Positions 45,434-56,634 of a stretch of 64,000 nt of DNA are shown here, piece after piece. The DNA is from Rachicladosporium sp. CCFEE 5018 (Eukaryota; Ascomycota; Dothideomycetes; Cladosporiales; Cladosporiaceae): contig KZ111170.1 of assembly GCA_002077045.2 (NCBI GenBank), positions 62,001 through 126,000 on the forward strand, in the 5' to 3' direction. Under the pieces are notes generated by a model, which saw nothing but the letters and a program-made list of their open reading frames with translations, ran no database searches and was not told the DNA's origin. The stretch's first letter is position 1, and every line of letters begins with the position of its first letter. Position numbers and translations under genes: made by a program.

Positions 45434-46484
45434 GCGCTACATTTGACAGCATCGCACCATACACCAGTGAAGGCCGCTTCTGAGCTACCATTGTACTGGC
45501 CTGAGTGATCTGACTGTTCGAGCGAGCTGTACCAGCTACCGAAGGCCGTGGCGAGTTTGCGTCATTTGGCGAAACCACAGTGGAAGCCATAGACATCGTT
45601 CGAGAGGTTACACGGCCGCCGCTGGTCGCACGCGCGTCCTGTTGCGGTCGTTCCGCCACGTGATAGCCGTTTGTCTGCGGTGTTTGGGGCAGATCAGATG
45701 ACTGAGACTCTCCTGATGTCCGCCGCCGATTCGGTATCACTCTTCCGCTCATAGTCTGTGTGTAGTCACTGTCTCTTGTGTACGAAGACATCGACATAGT
45801 CCTCTCATCTCCCGTTCGCTCGGGCACAATCCTGCCTTGTGCAGTCGTTCGCGCCAAGTGATTCACGTAGGGTTGCTGCCGAAATGCATTGGCTGGAGCG
45901 TTGCCGTAGCCACTGCTGGGGGCTTGATAAGCGGGTCGAGGGTTGGAAGCTAGGGACTGTGACCGGTAACTGTCGCTGTTCAATGCTGGTGCAGGAGCTG
46001 GCCCGCCTGGTGCATAAGGTCGTTGTGTGAAGGATCGCTGCTGGTACGGAGCGCCGCCTGGAGGACCACGGGGATCCATCCGCTGTGGTTGGCCGTACGG
46101 GACGCGATCAGGACGGATAGGTTGAGGCATGTTCTGCGCCGGCGGAGGCATCGGCCTCCTCTGTGGCGAGCTCTGCGCGTTTGGCATTTGCTGACCGCCA
46201 TATGGCTCCGCTGGCCGTGGTGGTGGGTACCCGTTCGCTTGTTGGCCCAGGCGAACAGGTGGGGCTCGCGGGAGGTACCCAGATGGCGGCGCGCCTGACA
46301 TAGTGTTTGCCCTGTCCTGAGGTATAGGTGGCGGCGCACCGCTCATAGTCTGACTTCGCCCTGCGCCTGGCGGTGCGGCGCCGAATATGTTTGAGAAAGC
46401 GGCATCGCGCTGCGCCGAGGAAGCGTTGCCGAAGCTCGGGTTGCGGCCATAGTCGCGGCCCTGCTGTGCCTGGTATTGAGCCAT
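45434..46484 (-). CDS. N-terminal part of a probable Rom2-type Rho GEF
   Basis: The ATG at 46484 opens 350 residues ending at the gap. The sequence is low complexity and rich in Pro, Gln, Ser, Arg and Gly, with repeated SQTMSGAPPP / ANTMSGAPPSG units and Ser/Thr-rich RTMSMSS motifs. Just before the gap it reads RPSLVYGAMLSNVA. In fungal Rom2/RhoGEF proteins a similar VYPALLSRVAEAF segment opens the DEP domain, followed by DH, PH and CNH domains. On that basis I infer an activator of Rho1 in cell-wall integrity signalling. All catalytic domains lie in the gap, so the identity remains provisional. Sequence right after the gap on this strand (45222-45333) does not continue the protein. Confidence 0.6.
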
Positions 46485-47171
46485 CCTACCTGCTCGCTAG
46501 CAATGCAGACATCCGAACCCCCGTGCGCTGTTTGTGCGGTGTGCTATGTCCCTCACTCCCTCGACCCGCCACTCGGTCCCAGTGTGGGTCGCGGAGGTGA
46601 CGGCAGTGGTGAAGAGGGGAAAGACAGTCAAGCCTGGACAGTGACCGAGAGATGTCAAGCGCAAGGAGAGAAAGCGGTATGTAGTGACAGCAGTGGCTAG
46701 GACCAAGCGTTCTCAATGGCTTGTCCTGAATGCCATCCAAGTTCGGCCTTGGTGTGCCAGTCTCTCTCGGCCTATCACAGGAGGTCAGAGTCTGAGACAC
46801 CTGCAAGTTGCCGTCCACGATGTTTCAGAGACAGATCCGCGAAGACGAAGTGTTTCTGGTGCGATTTTGCTATGGAAATCGGAACTCGTCGGTGAGATGA
46901 TCAATGTCAGGTAGCTCAGGTGATCGTCTGTAGAGCTTGGGCAATATGGATCTCATGCAGCAGTCGTGCAGCATCCCAAAAGCACTCGCTTGATTTCGTA
47001 GATCCCGTCATTTGCGGCTACATCCGTTGCACGTGACGTCTATCGCCTCCGTCATGTGTACTTGCTTGTGAGCTTCATCTCGGAGTTGAGCAGTCTGATC
47101 TTGCGTTCGGGCAGGGCTTGTCTCATTGCACTTCCCCGTCCACCTCCGTACCTCCTCCCGAACTGAATGCA
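46485..47171. other. Divergent intergenic region, RhoGEF-like / VMA11
   Basis: Contains the promoters of the two divergent genes. No additional gene is seen. Confidence 0.4.
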
Positions 47172-48051
47172 ATGTCCACCACAGGCGGAAACTCGGAGTA
47201 CACGCCCCGGTTTGCCCCATTCTTGGGCATGGTAACGTCGCGCCTCTGCAGTACATCATGGTTGTAGCTAACAGATCTACGCAGGCCGGGATAGCATTCG
47301 CAGTACTTCCTCCCCCACCCTCCATCTTCGACACCATTCCCTTCTGACAAGATACCACCCTTCAGATGATCTTCGGCTGCCTCGGCGCCGCATACGGCAC
47401 TGCAAAGTCCGGCATAGGCATCGCAGGCGTGGGAACCTTCCGCTCAGACCTGATCATGAAGTCGCTTATCCCCGTGGTCATGTCCGGAATCATCGCCGTC
47501 TACGCCTTGGTCGTCTCGGTCTTGATCGCAGGAAATATGAAGCCGCCGCCAGAGCAGCATTACAGTTTGTTTACGGGATTCATGCATTTGGCGTGCGGGC
47601 TTAGTGTTGGGTTGACGGGACTGGCGGCTGGATATGCTATTGGAGTTGTGGGGGATACTGTGAGTTACATCCTGAGATTTAGAGCTGGAGGAGAGTGCAG
47701 GGAGTCGGTTGAGATGAAGGGCGTGAGCGGGTTGCATTCCTCGAGAGGGTCTATGCATAGATATGGGCACATCCAATGAGTCCGGGGGATTGGGGAGTTA
47801 CTTGGATATGGCGAGGATCGATAGCAGACCACATTCAGGAGGGCTATGAGCTGACTTGCGAACGACAGGGTGTGCGAGCGTACATGCAACAGAGCAGGAT
47901 CTTCGTCGGCATGGTCCTGATCCTCATTTTCGGCGAAGTGCTGGGGCTATATGGGTATGCTTATTGGTTGGCAAAGCCATTGAAGACCACCATGCTAACA
48001 AAAGACAGTCTTATCGTGTCTTTGATCTTGAACACGAGAGCGTCCGGCTGA
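47172..48051 (+). CDS. vma11: V-type ATPase proteolipid subunit c' (Vma11)
   Basis: Five exons: 47172-47231, 47285-47302, 47366-47659, 47869-47954 and 48009-48051, giving 166 residues. The second exon is only 18 nt (AGIAFA) and is needed to restore FLGM|AGIAFA|MIFGCLGAAYGTAKSG. Four membrane helices are present, and the ion-binding Glu147 sits in LIFGEVLGLYG of the last helix. FRSDLIMKSLIPVVMSGI, YSLFTGFMHLACGL and NTRASG at the end match the fungus-specific c' isoform Vma11 better than the c subunit Vma3, which has another pattern at these points. The protein is part of the Vo rotor that pumps protons into the vacuole and related organelles. Confidence 0.94.
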
Positions 48052-48525
48052 GCAAGGATGATGCATAAGCTGCGAGGCATGTTCACGATCGACAGCCGTT
48101 TCTCTCTCGTCTGTACGCATTCTGGACACATGCAATTTGCTCCTCCCCGCTTCCAGTTGGCTGACCACATCGGTCTCCCGAAGCTGGGACGGCAATGGAC
48201 GGCGGAGGTTACATGGGCCAAGTGGAAGACAGCGAAAGATTGAGTAGCTGTAGCATATGAGCGATTTGTACGACCATCTTCTAATGATCCCCTCCATATC
48301 ACCAGTCTTCCCAATCCAGCAGTCCGGAAAAGCTCTCCATGCCTTCTGTACAGTAATAGAGTGATGTCACACCGCATGATCTCAGTCAGGCAAAAGTGAC
48401 AGCTCCGAATGGAAGACCACCCCTCCAACAGTGAAGCACTTATTGCCAATGTCTCGAACTTCAATCGACCTGTCTTGTGCACTCTGTACATTTCCGCTCT
48501 TATAGTCTGCCACGCGACAACCCCA

Positions 48526-48840
48526 TCATAGAGACTTCCGGGCCACTACTTCGGCACGGAAATAGACCATCTCAACCCGACTCCTCGGCACTGGTACACT
48601 ACCTTGCGGCTGACCTGCGTCGCGCTCGTGCACCTTTGAGACAAACTGCGGCGAGAAGTGATTTGGAACGGCGGTCTCGCCTGGGCGCGTCTCAGAGCGC
48701 ATGAAGATGCCGCGGTAGTGAACCTGGGCAGCGCATATAGACGGAAGGCTGGACATGCCATTGGCGTACACTCGGTCAACACCGTTGCGCATCGCATTGA
48801 AGAATACCTGCTGGATCAGGACGGAGTATTGAGCATTGTA
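48526..48840 (-). pseudogene. Coding-like fragment of unknown family
   Basis: The minus frame is open from about 48840 to a TGA at 48526, reading AQYSVLIQQVFFNAMRNGV, YANGMSSLPSICAAQVHYRG, ETRPGETAVPNHFSPQFV and SRVEMVYFRAEVVARKSL. The codon use and local order look like a real protein's C-terminal half. The only in-frame ATG (48792) would give 88 residues. There is no room for a long upstream part, because the PKA gene starts at 48933 in the opposite direction. It may be a relic, a short gene or a last exon whose first part has been lost. I cannot name the family. Confidence 0.3.
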
Positions 48841-48932
48841 CGGTGATCGCGCAGTAAAGGGTTAAGGACACATCGCATACCCATTGGCGCTCCTACTCTC
48901 TCGAAGAATCACCACCCACTCCTACCGCCATC

Positions 48933-50169
48933 ATGCCCGCCATCATGGACAAGATGGCCTCTCGCCTCCACCGCATGTCCTCCTCCTCCGCGGACCGGCA
49001 AGACTACGCCGCGCGCGAAGACGAGAAAACTAAGCTCGCCGCCTGGGAAGACTCGAAGCGCCCTCTCGAACCCTCAGAAATAACCGTGGACCCGCAATCG
49101 AAACCCGTCGGGCACTCGTCAAAAGTCCTCCGTCGAGAGGACTTCGACTTGGTGAAGACGCTCGGTACAGGGACATTCGCGCGAGTATGGTTGGTGAAGC
49201 TCGCGAACCGGAAGAAAGGCGACGAGAATAAGGTGTTTGCGCTGAAAATATTGAGGAAAGTGGATGTGATTCGGTTGAAGCAGGTGGAGCATGTGAAGAA
49301 TGAGCGGAATGTGTTGGCGGCTGTGGCAGGACATCCGTTCATTACGACGATGGTGGCGAGTTTCCAGGATGCGGACACACTGTATATGCTGCTTGACTAC
49401 TGTCCTGGCGGGGAGGTGTTCAGCTATCTGCGACGAGCGAGGCGGTTCAACGAAGCTACGAGTCAGTTCTACGCGGCGGAGATATGCTTGATTTTGGAGT
49501 TCCTGCACGAGCACGAGGGTGTTGCGTATAGGGATCTGAAGCCGGAGAATATTCTGATCGATCGGGAAGGGCATTTGAAATTGGTCGATTTCGGCTTCGC
49601 GAAGAGGATCCAGGATCGAGAGACTTATACCCTCTGCGGCACGCCCGAGTACCTTGCGCCTGAGGTCATGAACACCGGCCACACAACCGCCGTAGACTGG
49701 TGGGCCTTTGGCATCCTCATATACGAGTTCCTCGTTGGTCAACCTCCCTTCTGGGACCAGAATCCGATGAAAATCTACGAACAGATCGTGGAAGGCCATA
49801 TCCGCTACCCATCTGCCATGTCCGAAGCAGCGCGCGACATCATCGGCGGATTGTGCACAGTGGATGTGAGTAAGCGGCTAGGGAATGTAAAGGGCGGTGC
49901 GGCGACTGTGAGGGGCCATGGGTGGTTCGGGGGCGTGGATTGGGAAAAGCTATATCATCGGCAGATGAAGGGACCGATTGTGCCGCATTTGAAGAGCGCG
50001 GACGATACGAGGAACTTTGATGAGTATGATGCTGAGCCGGTGCATCGGGATCAGTATACGAAGGTAAGCAATGATGCATGTTCGTGAAGGCGAAGACGAG
50101 ATCGGGACTGACTTTTGGTGACTGCAGGAAATGAAAGACAAATACGAAGCGATGTTTGCTGATTTCTAG
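48933..50169 (+). CDS. cAMP-dependent protein kinase catalytic subunit (class II, PkaC2/PkaB-like)
   Basis: Exons are 48933-50063 and 50128-50169, giving 390 residues. The short second exon encodes EMKDKYEAMFADF, the hydrophobic C-terminal motif that packs on the AGC-kinase N-lobe. Kinase motifs are complete: glycine loop LGTGTFARVW (about 77-86), Lys105 in ALKILRK, YRDLKPEN near 200, DFG near 218, the activation-loop TYTLCGTPEYLAPE and DWWAFGILIYEFLVGQPPFW. Features such as GTFARVW, CPGGEVFSYLRRARRFNE and the short N-terminus without a Gln-rich extension point to the second fungal PKA isoform. It acts when cAMP releases the regulatory subunit and controls growth, germination and stress responses. 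Confidence 0.93.
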
Positions 50170-50637
50170 CGGCCTTGCTACTACCTGATCGATTATGTGT
50201 TAGGTGTTCCTTTCGACTCGATGGGCAAAGATGCATGCGTGACCGTAAGCCTGGCGTTCATGGAGTTTCTCGCACGACTCAAGATGATTCCCCCGGTTGC
50301 GGCAGATCTGGACAGTATAGTGCATTGCATAGCATAGCATGATCATATGAAGTACATATCACATCGCGTTAACAGACAATCTCGCAGCCTTGGTAGTATA
50401 CTGTATATATCCCGGCTCTTCACATGCGCACAAAGCCAAAGCATCGGCTCAGCGAGTCAGTTGTCCCCTCATGCGGGGAAGCGGAGACAGTGAGAGCTTC
50501 AGGGTTCAGACTTCCCTCGGCCTTTGAACCCGGTGTACCTGAGCTCACATCCCTTCTGACCGCAACGATGTCTACAAGGCACCTTTGTCGACTTGTTGCA
50601 CTGGCCTCCTGCATGTCGACGGGACAGGCTAGGAGGC
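50170..50637. other. Intergenic region
   Basis: PKA terminator and promoter of the acyl-CoA synthetase gene. A GCATTGCATAGCATAGCATG stretch near 50321-50340 is a short imperfect repeat of no evident meaning. Confidence 0.4.
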
Positions 50638-52528
50638 ATGTTCCGACGGGCTTTGGCTAGGCCAGGCCTGCAACGAAGTCTCGCGAGACACAGCAATCCC
50701 GCGACCTCGCCATGGATCCGCTTCTCTTCTGTGCTCACACAGGCTCACGCCATTGGACCTTCTCACCCAGCGCTCTATGAGGACACGATACCTACGCACT
50801 TCGCCAGCATAGTATCCAAGTTCGGCGATCGAAATGCGGTCATCTCACGACATCAGCAGAAAATCTTGACTTACGATGACCTGGACTCGCGATCGAACGC
50901 TCTGGCGCGTGGGTTCCAATCTCTTGGTGTCAGAAAGGGCGATCGAGTGGCTGTCAGTCTGGGTAACAATCTCGAGTTCGCGGGTTTGACGTATGCGCTA
51001 TTCAAGCTTGGAGCCATCCTTGTGCCACTAAACCCGAGCTTCAATTCTAAGCAGATCGTAGCTGCGTTGAAGCATCTGGATGCCAAAGTTTTAGTAATCG
51101 GCGCGGAGACTAATCTGGTAAGGAAGGCGCCGAGAGGTAATGGGGACCTGTTGAAGGAGATCTATCCAGGGATCGAAAGCGCAGGTGGCGTGGAGAGCGA
51201 AGAGCTGCCGAGTCTCGAGAGCATCGTTCTCGTCGACAACTCATCTGGGCGAATCGACGTAAGTGCGTTCAAGAGCGCTACGCCCTTCGAAGGCTTGATT
51301 CATGATTCGACACGGACTCTTCCCGATCAAGGGCTCCATAAGGACGAGGTGGTAAATATTCAATTCACCTCGGGCACGACGTCTACGCCGAAAGCGGCGT
51401 GCTTATCACATCGCTCGATTCTCAACAATGGCATCCAAATCGGCGACCGCATGCTGCTTATCGAGCGTGATGTGATCTGCTGTCCGCCGCCACTGTTCCA
51501 CTGCTTCGGGTGTATCTTGGGCTACATGGCTACAGCAACCCACGGCTCGGCCATAGTCTTCCCAACGGAAGCATTCGATCCGCTTGCATCGTTAAAAGCG
51601 ATACAGGAGTATCGCGCTACGGGCTTGTATGGTGTGGCGACCATGTTCCTTGCGGAGCTGGAGCTGCTTGCGAACAAGACTGTGCCGTACGAAGGCTTCC
51701 AGCACCTTCGCACTGGTATCGCAGCTGGCAGTTCGGTGCCGGCAGAGCTGATGCGAAAGCTGCACAAGATTCTCAATCTGCACGAACTGACTATTTGCTA
51801 CGGCATGACGGAGACGAGTCCCGTGAGCTGTATGACGCGCACCGACGACCCACTCGACAAGCGGACAGATACCGTCGGCCGCCTTCTGCCCCATCAGGAG
51901 GCGAAGGTAGTCAGTATCACCGATCCGACCAAAGTCCTCGCGATTGGCGAAAGAGGCGAGCTAGCAGTGTCGGGCTACAATGTCATGAAAGAGTACTGGG
52001 GCGATGCGAAACGAACTGCCGAAGCTCTGATCCCTGACAAAGACGATCCGACGAAGCTATGGATGTTGACTGGTGATGAGGCTTCCATGGACGAGGAAGG
52101 GTATGTGACCATCACTGGGCGAATCAAGGATCTGATCATTCGAGGTGGAGAAAACATCCACCCTCTGGAAGTCGAAAATTGCTTGCTTGCTTGGGATGAG
52201 ATTCGGGAAGTCAGCGTTGTAGGACTGCCAGATGAGCGGTATGGCGAAGTCGTTGCTGCGTTCGTGATCAAGGCAAAGGGAAGTACTGTGAAAGCTCAAG
52301 AGATCAGAGACTGGGTGAGGGAGAAGTTGAGTGGGCATTTGGGTAAGTACAGCCTTGTGGGCTTCTTTGACCAGAAGGATGTCGCTTGTGCTGACCTACG
52401 CGTCCGCAGTGCCAAAGTATATCTTCTGGGTCGACGATTACCCCAAGACAGCTTCGAACAAAATCCAGAAGTTCAAGCTGCAGGAGATGGGCGTGCAGCT
52501 GCTCAAGGAAGGGCAGGGCATTGAGTGA
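50638..52528 (+). CDS. Mitochondrial AMP-forming acyl-CoA synthetase (ACSF2-like)
   Basis: Exons are 50638-52342 and 52410-52528, giving 607 residues. The intron (GTAAGT...CCGCAG, with a CTGACCTAC branch region) is phase 1 and joins GHL to VPKYIFWVDDYP. The first about 32 residues (MFRRALARPGLQRSLARH...) are basic and Ser-rich, a likely mitochondrial presequence. Adenylation motifs are complete: P-loop FTSGTTSTPKA near 244, CYGMTETSP, LWMLTGDEASMDEEGY, GRIKDLIIRGGENIHP near 490, and the C-terminal lysine motif KTASNKIQKFK, where the usual Gly before Lys is Asn. The enzyme would activate a medium-chain or related carboxylic acid to its CoA thioester for beta-oxidation. The precise substrate is unknown. 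Confidence 0.92.
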
Positions 52529-53217
52529 TTGCACCGACTTCACTACAGACGCAACACCAGAAGCTCGACGTTCTGCTGTACCACTGTGAACGTTCCATTA
52601 CTCGTCAACCTCGGACGTTCAGCACGGAGTGCAGACGACATCTCGGTCGACGATTGAATGGCTTCCACGTGAAAAGGATTCATGTGCGGCTAACCGTCGC
52701 TCGACTCTGGCGAACACTCGATTCTCGATATCCTCGAGCGATGCTGCCGCATGGGCCACCCTATACAACCCGTTACGTAAGCTAAGTCCTAGTGCATTTC
52801 GCGTTCTGGGGTTGGCTGTGAGCAATTTGCGGCTATCGCAACCTTTAGATCGAGGCCACTATCACGCCGGCTCCAAAGTGATCATGAAATTGTTCACGGT
52901 CACCGCATGGAAGTATGGACAGGTACTTCATCACATCGTCGCTTCGAAGCCCCTCCGGCTGAAGTACTTCCACGAAACACAAGGCGGCTTGGCAGTCTTG
53001 AATAGACGAGAAGTACCACCTAACATCACAAGATCAAACATCGCGCACAAGCTAGTCGTCAAGTACCACTACAATACTGTATAACGGAGAGCTGGCGTCC
53101 GAAGTAAGTAGCTCTCACCATCTATGCAAGTCTCCTCCATTTAGCAACCACGCTCTTTACTGCTTCCATTCATTACCCTCGTTCCGCTTGCTAGACGAAA
53201 GCTACTCACAAGCAAAA
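52529..53217. other. Intergenic region
   Basis: No gene supported. An open frame at 52629-53084 has no recognisable motif. The last 100 bp hold a C/T-rich leader for the esterase gene. Confidence 0.4.
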
Positions 53218-53990
53218 ATGCAACTCACCACCCTCGTCCTGAGCCTGGCGCTCTCGGCCTCCGCCCTCCCCGTTCCCTCCTTCCTAGTCGCGCGCCAGAA
53301 CTCCATCAGCGGCAAAACCATCTCCCTCCTCCCCCTCGGCGACAGCATAACCTGGGGCTACCCAAACCCCACAACCGGCTACCGCTCCCCCCTCTATAAC
53401 TCCCTCGCCGCCCTCTCCCCAAAATCGCTAGACTTCGTCGGCTCCGTGCAAGCAGGCACCATGAAGGACCCCGACAACGAGGGCCACCCGGGCTACACTA
53501 TCGCGCAGATCGCGAGCGCGGCGTCGGCGATCAAGAGCCGCTATAAGCCGAATGTCATTCTACTGCATGCGGGCACTAATGACGCGAATGGGAGTGCGGA
53601 TCCGAGTCAGGCGGGTAATAATCTGGGGAAGTTGATTGATCAGGTTATTGGGCAGTGGCCAAATGCTGCGTTGCTGGTTGCGAGGATTATTCCCAGCACC
53701 AACTCAAATACTCAGCGCAACATCGACACGCTCAACTCGCAGATCAACAGTGAGTCTCATGGTCATTCCATCAGTGGGGGTTCTCGCCTTGTACTGACTT
53801 TGCGATCCTAGCCCTGGTATCCAACCGCGCGAACCAAGGCAAGCATATCGCCGTCGTTGATATGAGCAAAGGCAAGATCAACACTAGCGATCTGTCGGAC
53901 TCGCTGCATCCTACCCAGGCTGGGTATGCGAAAATGGCGAACTTGTGGTTGGCAGGGATTAAGACCGCGGCGGGTAAGGGTTGGTTTTAG
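53218..53990 (+). CDS. Secreted SGNH/GDSL esterase, CE3-type (acetylxylan esterase-like)
   Basis: Exons are 53218-53749 and 53812-53990, giving 236 residues. The 62-nt intron (GTGAGT...GATCCTAG, with a CTGAC branch) is phase 1 and joins QIN to TLVSNR. A signal peptide (MQLTTLVLSLALSASALPVP) is followed by the SGNH blocks: LPLGDSITWGY (nucleophile Ser43), GYRSPLYN with block II Gly, LLHAGTNDAN (Asn of block III) and SDSLHPTQAGY (Asp207 and His210). The size and the DSITWG / HAGTND / HPTQAGY pattern fit carbohydrate esterase family 3, which deacetylates xylan. It lies tail to tail with a GH10 xylanase, which supports a role in plant cell-wall breakdown. Another GDSL specificity remains possible. 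Confidence 0.9.
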
Positions 53991-54445
53991 AGTGTTTTGT
54001 TCCTCTAGAGGGATTTATTGGACGCGCTGGCCTCGCTTGGGCGAAGGCAGATGTGGGTGATGTGCATGTGTCGAGCTACACGTGGTAGTGTACATGTAAG
54101 TTTGACATGTAGCTGTAATCAGAGACGTCAAGGTGCTTATGATGTACAACGCTCCATCACTTAGAGGAGAATCGTACGCCGAGGACCTATGACTCGTCGT
54201 CTTCGTAGTGCAGCAAGATACAGAGGGGTGCATACCAGCTTTCAGACAGATGGACTTCGAAATGTCAGTCAGTTGAGCGATGAGCGAAGCGAGTAGGCGC
54301 ACGGTAAAGTCAGAGTGAATGGAGTGTGAGAAGTTGGCAGGCAGAACAGGTTGCGTGTACACATTGCCATTGATCAAATACTATATGCACATTTCCAACT
54401 TTCAGATTTCACAAGCACAGCAAAGGTAGAGTTCTAAAAAATCCT
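53991..54445. other. Intergenic region between the convergent esterase and xylanase genes
   Basis: Holds the 3' ends of both genes. No other gene is seen. Confidence 0.45.
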
Positions 54446-55626
54446 CTAACCCTTCTGGATACCCTCGAGCATACCGTAGTATGCAGGCTTCTTCTGGAAG
54501 TTCTCGTCCCAGACAAGCGCGCTACCCTCACCAGCAAAGACTCCCGGAATCCAAGAGTACTTGTCAGACACACCCCAAAGAGTGATACCGACACAACCCT
54601 TGACAGCCAGGCAGGAGGATGCAACATTCTTGAACTGCTGCCTCTGGAGCTCGAGCTTAGCCTTGGTGGCAGGGACGACCATGCGCTCGTCGAGCTCGGT
54701 GTACACAACGGAGACACCCTTCTTGGTGAAGCCCTTGAGGACGGTCTCGAGAGTGTCCTGGCTGGGGGTAACGCCACCACCGGATGATGGGGTGGGCTCA
54801 ATGGTAAGATGGGCCTGGAGACCGACACCGTCGATGCGGACGCCGTAGGACTTGATGAGGTCGACAATGCGCTTGGCACCGACGGTCTTGTTGCCGTTGT
54901 ACTCGAGGTTGTAATCGTTGTAGTACAGCTTGGACTTGGGCGAGTACTGGGCAGCGAACTTGAAGGCGAGCGGGAGGAAAGCCTCTCCGATGGTGTTGTA
55001 CCACGGGCTGGAGCGGTAGGTACCGTCCTCGTTGAGGGCCTCGTTGACCACGTCCCAGCGAGTGCAAACATCGGCGTAGCGGCCGGCGAGGTTCTTGATG
55101 TGGTTCTCCATGATGGAGATCAAGGTGGCGTTGGAGAAGTTGCCGGCGGCGATCCAAGGCGGCAGCTGGGAGTGCCAGACGAGGTTATGGCAGTGGATCT
55201 CGTAGCCGCGCGAGGTGGCGAACTGCACGATCTTGTCGGAGCCGTTGAAGTTGAAGACGTTGCGCTGGGGCTCGGTGACCTCCCACTTCATGTCATTCTC
55301 GGGAGTGACACTGTAAGCATCGTCAGCATCTGTGCATTATTTGGCGGTCTGACGACATGAACTTACGAGTTGAAGTCCTCCTCGTAGGTGTTGCTCTGGA
55401 CGGACAACTCTGCGCTATCGTTGCGGATAGTCAGAGCGAAACCGACGAACTCGCGGCCACGCTGCTTCATGGCATCGGCAAGCCCGACGGGATTGTAGCA
55501 GCCATTCCATCCAGCCTTGTTGCAATCGCCTCCATTCCTGGGGGGATCGCGTTTGGCGATTTGCGCACTCTGCGCGACTGCCGAAGCAGTGAAGGCGAGG
55601 ATTGCGGCGATCTGAGAGAGCTGCAT
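54446..55626 (-). CDS. Secreted GH10 endo-1,4-beta-xylanase
   Basis: Exons are 55626-55367 and 55310-54446, giving 374 residues. The intron (GTAAGT...GCTTACAG) joins DFNS to VTPENDMKWEV. A signal peptide (MQLSQIAAILAFTASAVAQS) is followed by a Lys-Arg site and a short Cys-containing segment (NGGDCNKAGWNGCYNP) before the catalytic barrel. GH10 hallmarks are ENDMKWE, HNLVWHSQLPPW, WDVVNEALNEDG with the acid/base Glu177, YYNDYNLE, and YTELDERM with nucleophile Glu293, then GITLWGVSDKYSW near the end. No cellulose-binding module is present. The enzyme cleaves internal beta-1,4 bonds of xylan outside the cell. The neighbouring esterase could remove acetyl groups from the same substrate. Confidence 0.96.
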
Positions 55627-56634
55627 CTTGACTTGTCGAGTATGGAGATGGTGATGAGGAAAACTGAGCTACATTGCGCGTGGCGAGGCTCCTTATATTA
55701 CTCCCAGCACGGCTATGCCCTGGCTCGCATCTCTCCATTGTACCGGGCTACAGGATTCTTTAGCCGCGAAGTCGACTCGGCTGCCATGTGGTCGTACCTG
55801 CCAAGGTCGTGGTCCGCTCCATCAATGCCCCATGTCCATCCTGCATGGCCAAGGCGAGGCCAGCGCTCAATGTGGTGTAGTTAACGCCACAATGTGAAGC
55901 CAAGCCTGCGAGATCGCGGAGAAGCGAAGCCAAAGTGTTTCAGCCGGCTTGGTATTGCAATATAGCGGGTCCACGCTACGGCTGCTGAAGGGTGCCCCAT
56001 GGAGAAAGAGCGACAGAGTGACAGGCCGTCGACCGGGAGAATGCTTCGTCGTCGCTCTGATGGGGTGGTGCGCGACTGTTTTCGGTTGGTTCATGCGGCT
56101 GCTATTGTGTTCGCATCAGCAGATCTGCGCCATGGTGTGTGTGCCTGCGTTTCTGCACGGCAATGACTCTCTACGGCGTGATCTCGGCTCTTGAAATGTC
56201 GAGGGACCGTAGTGGTCGTCGGGTAAATGTCTTTTCATTTGGAGGACGAGGTATGGGCGTCCTTAGCAGGTGTCTTGACGAGATGACGCTGACGGAATGA
56301 TCTCCCTTGTGCAGAGATGATGCTTGCAAGATCATCCACACTCCATGTGGGAGCCTGTAACCACGACCGCAGATCATAGCGATGGCACCGACTAGCATCG
56401 CCACATGTTCCTGTCTATATTGATGTGCGCTATGGTATGCAGTAAGGTGGAGTTGAGGTGGCGAACAAGTCTGGAAGCAGTGCACTCCGGCTGTCAAGTC
56501 CCTAAAGCGGCACATTTGAATTGAGTATTCTTCATCGGGTACCTGACCTTCGCCTCTAGGAGCTACTCCCTTGAGTCATGACTAATTACATCGCCTCCGC
56601 CATCTAGCCCCATACACTCCACAGTCCCCGCGAC
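55627..56634. other. Intergenic region, xylanase promoter side
   Basis: About 1 kb. The first part is the xylanase promoter (minus strand). I saw no clear cluster of XlnR-type GGCTAA sites by eye. No gene is seen. Confidence 0.4.
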
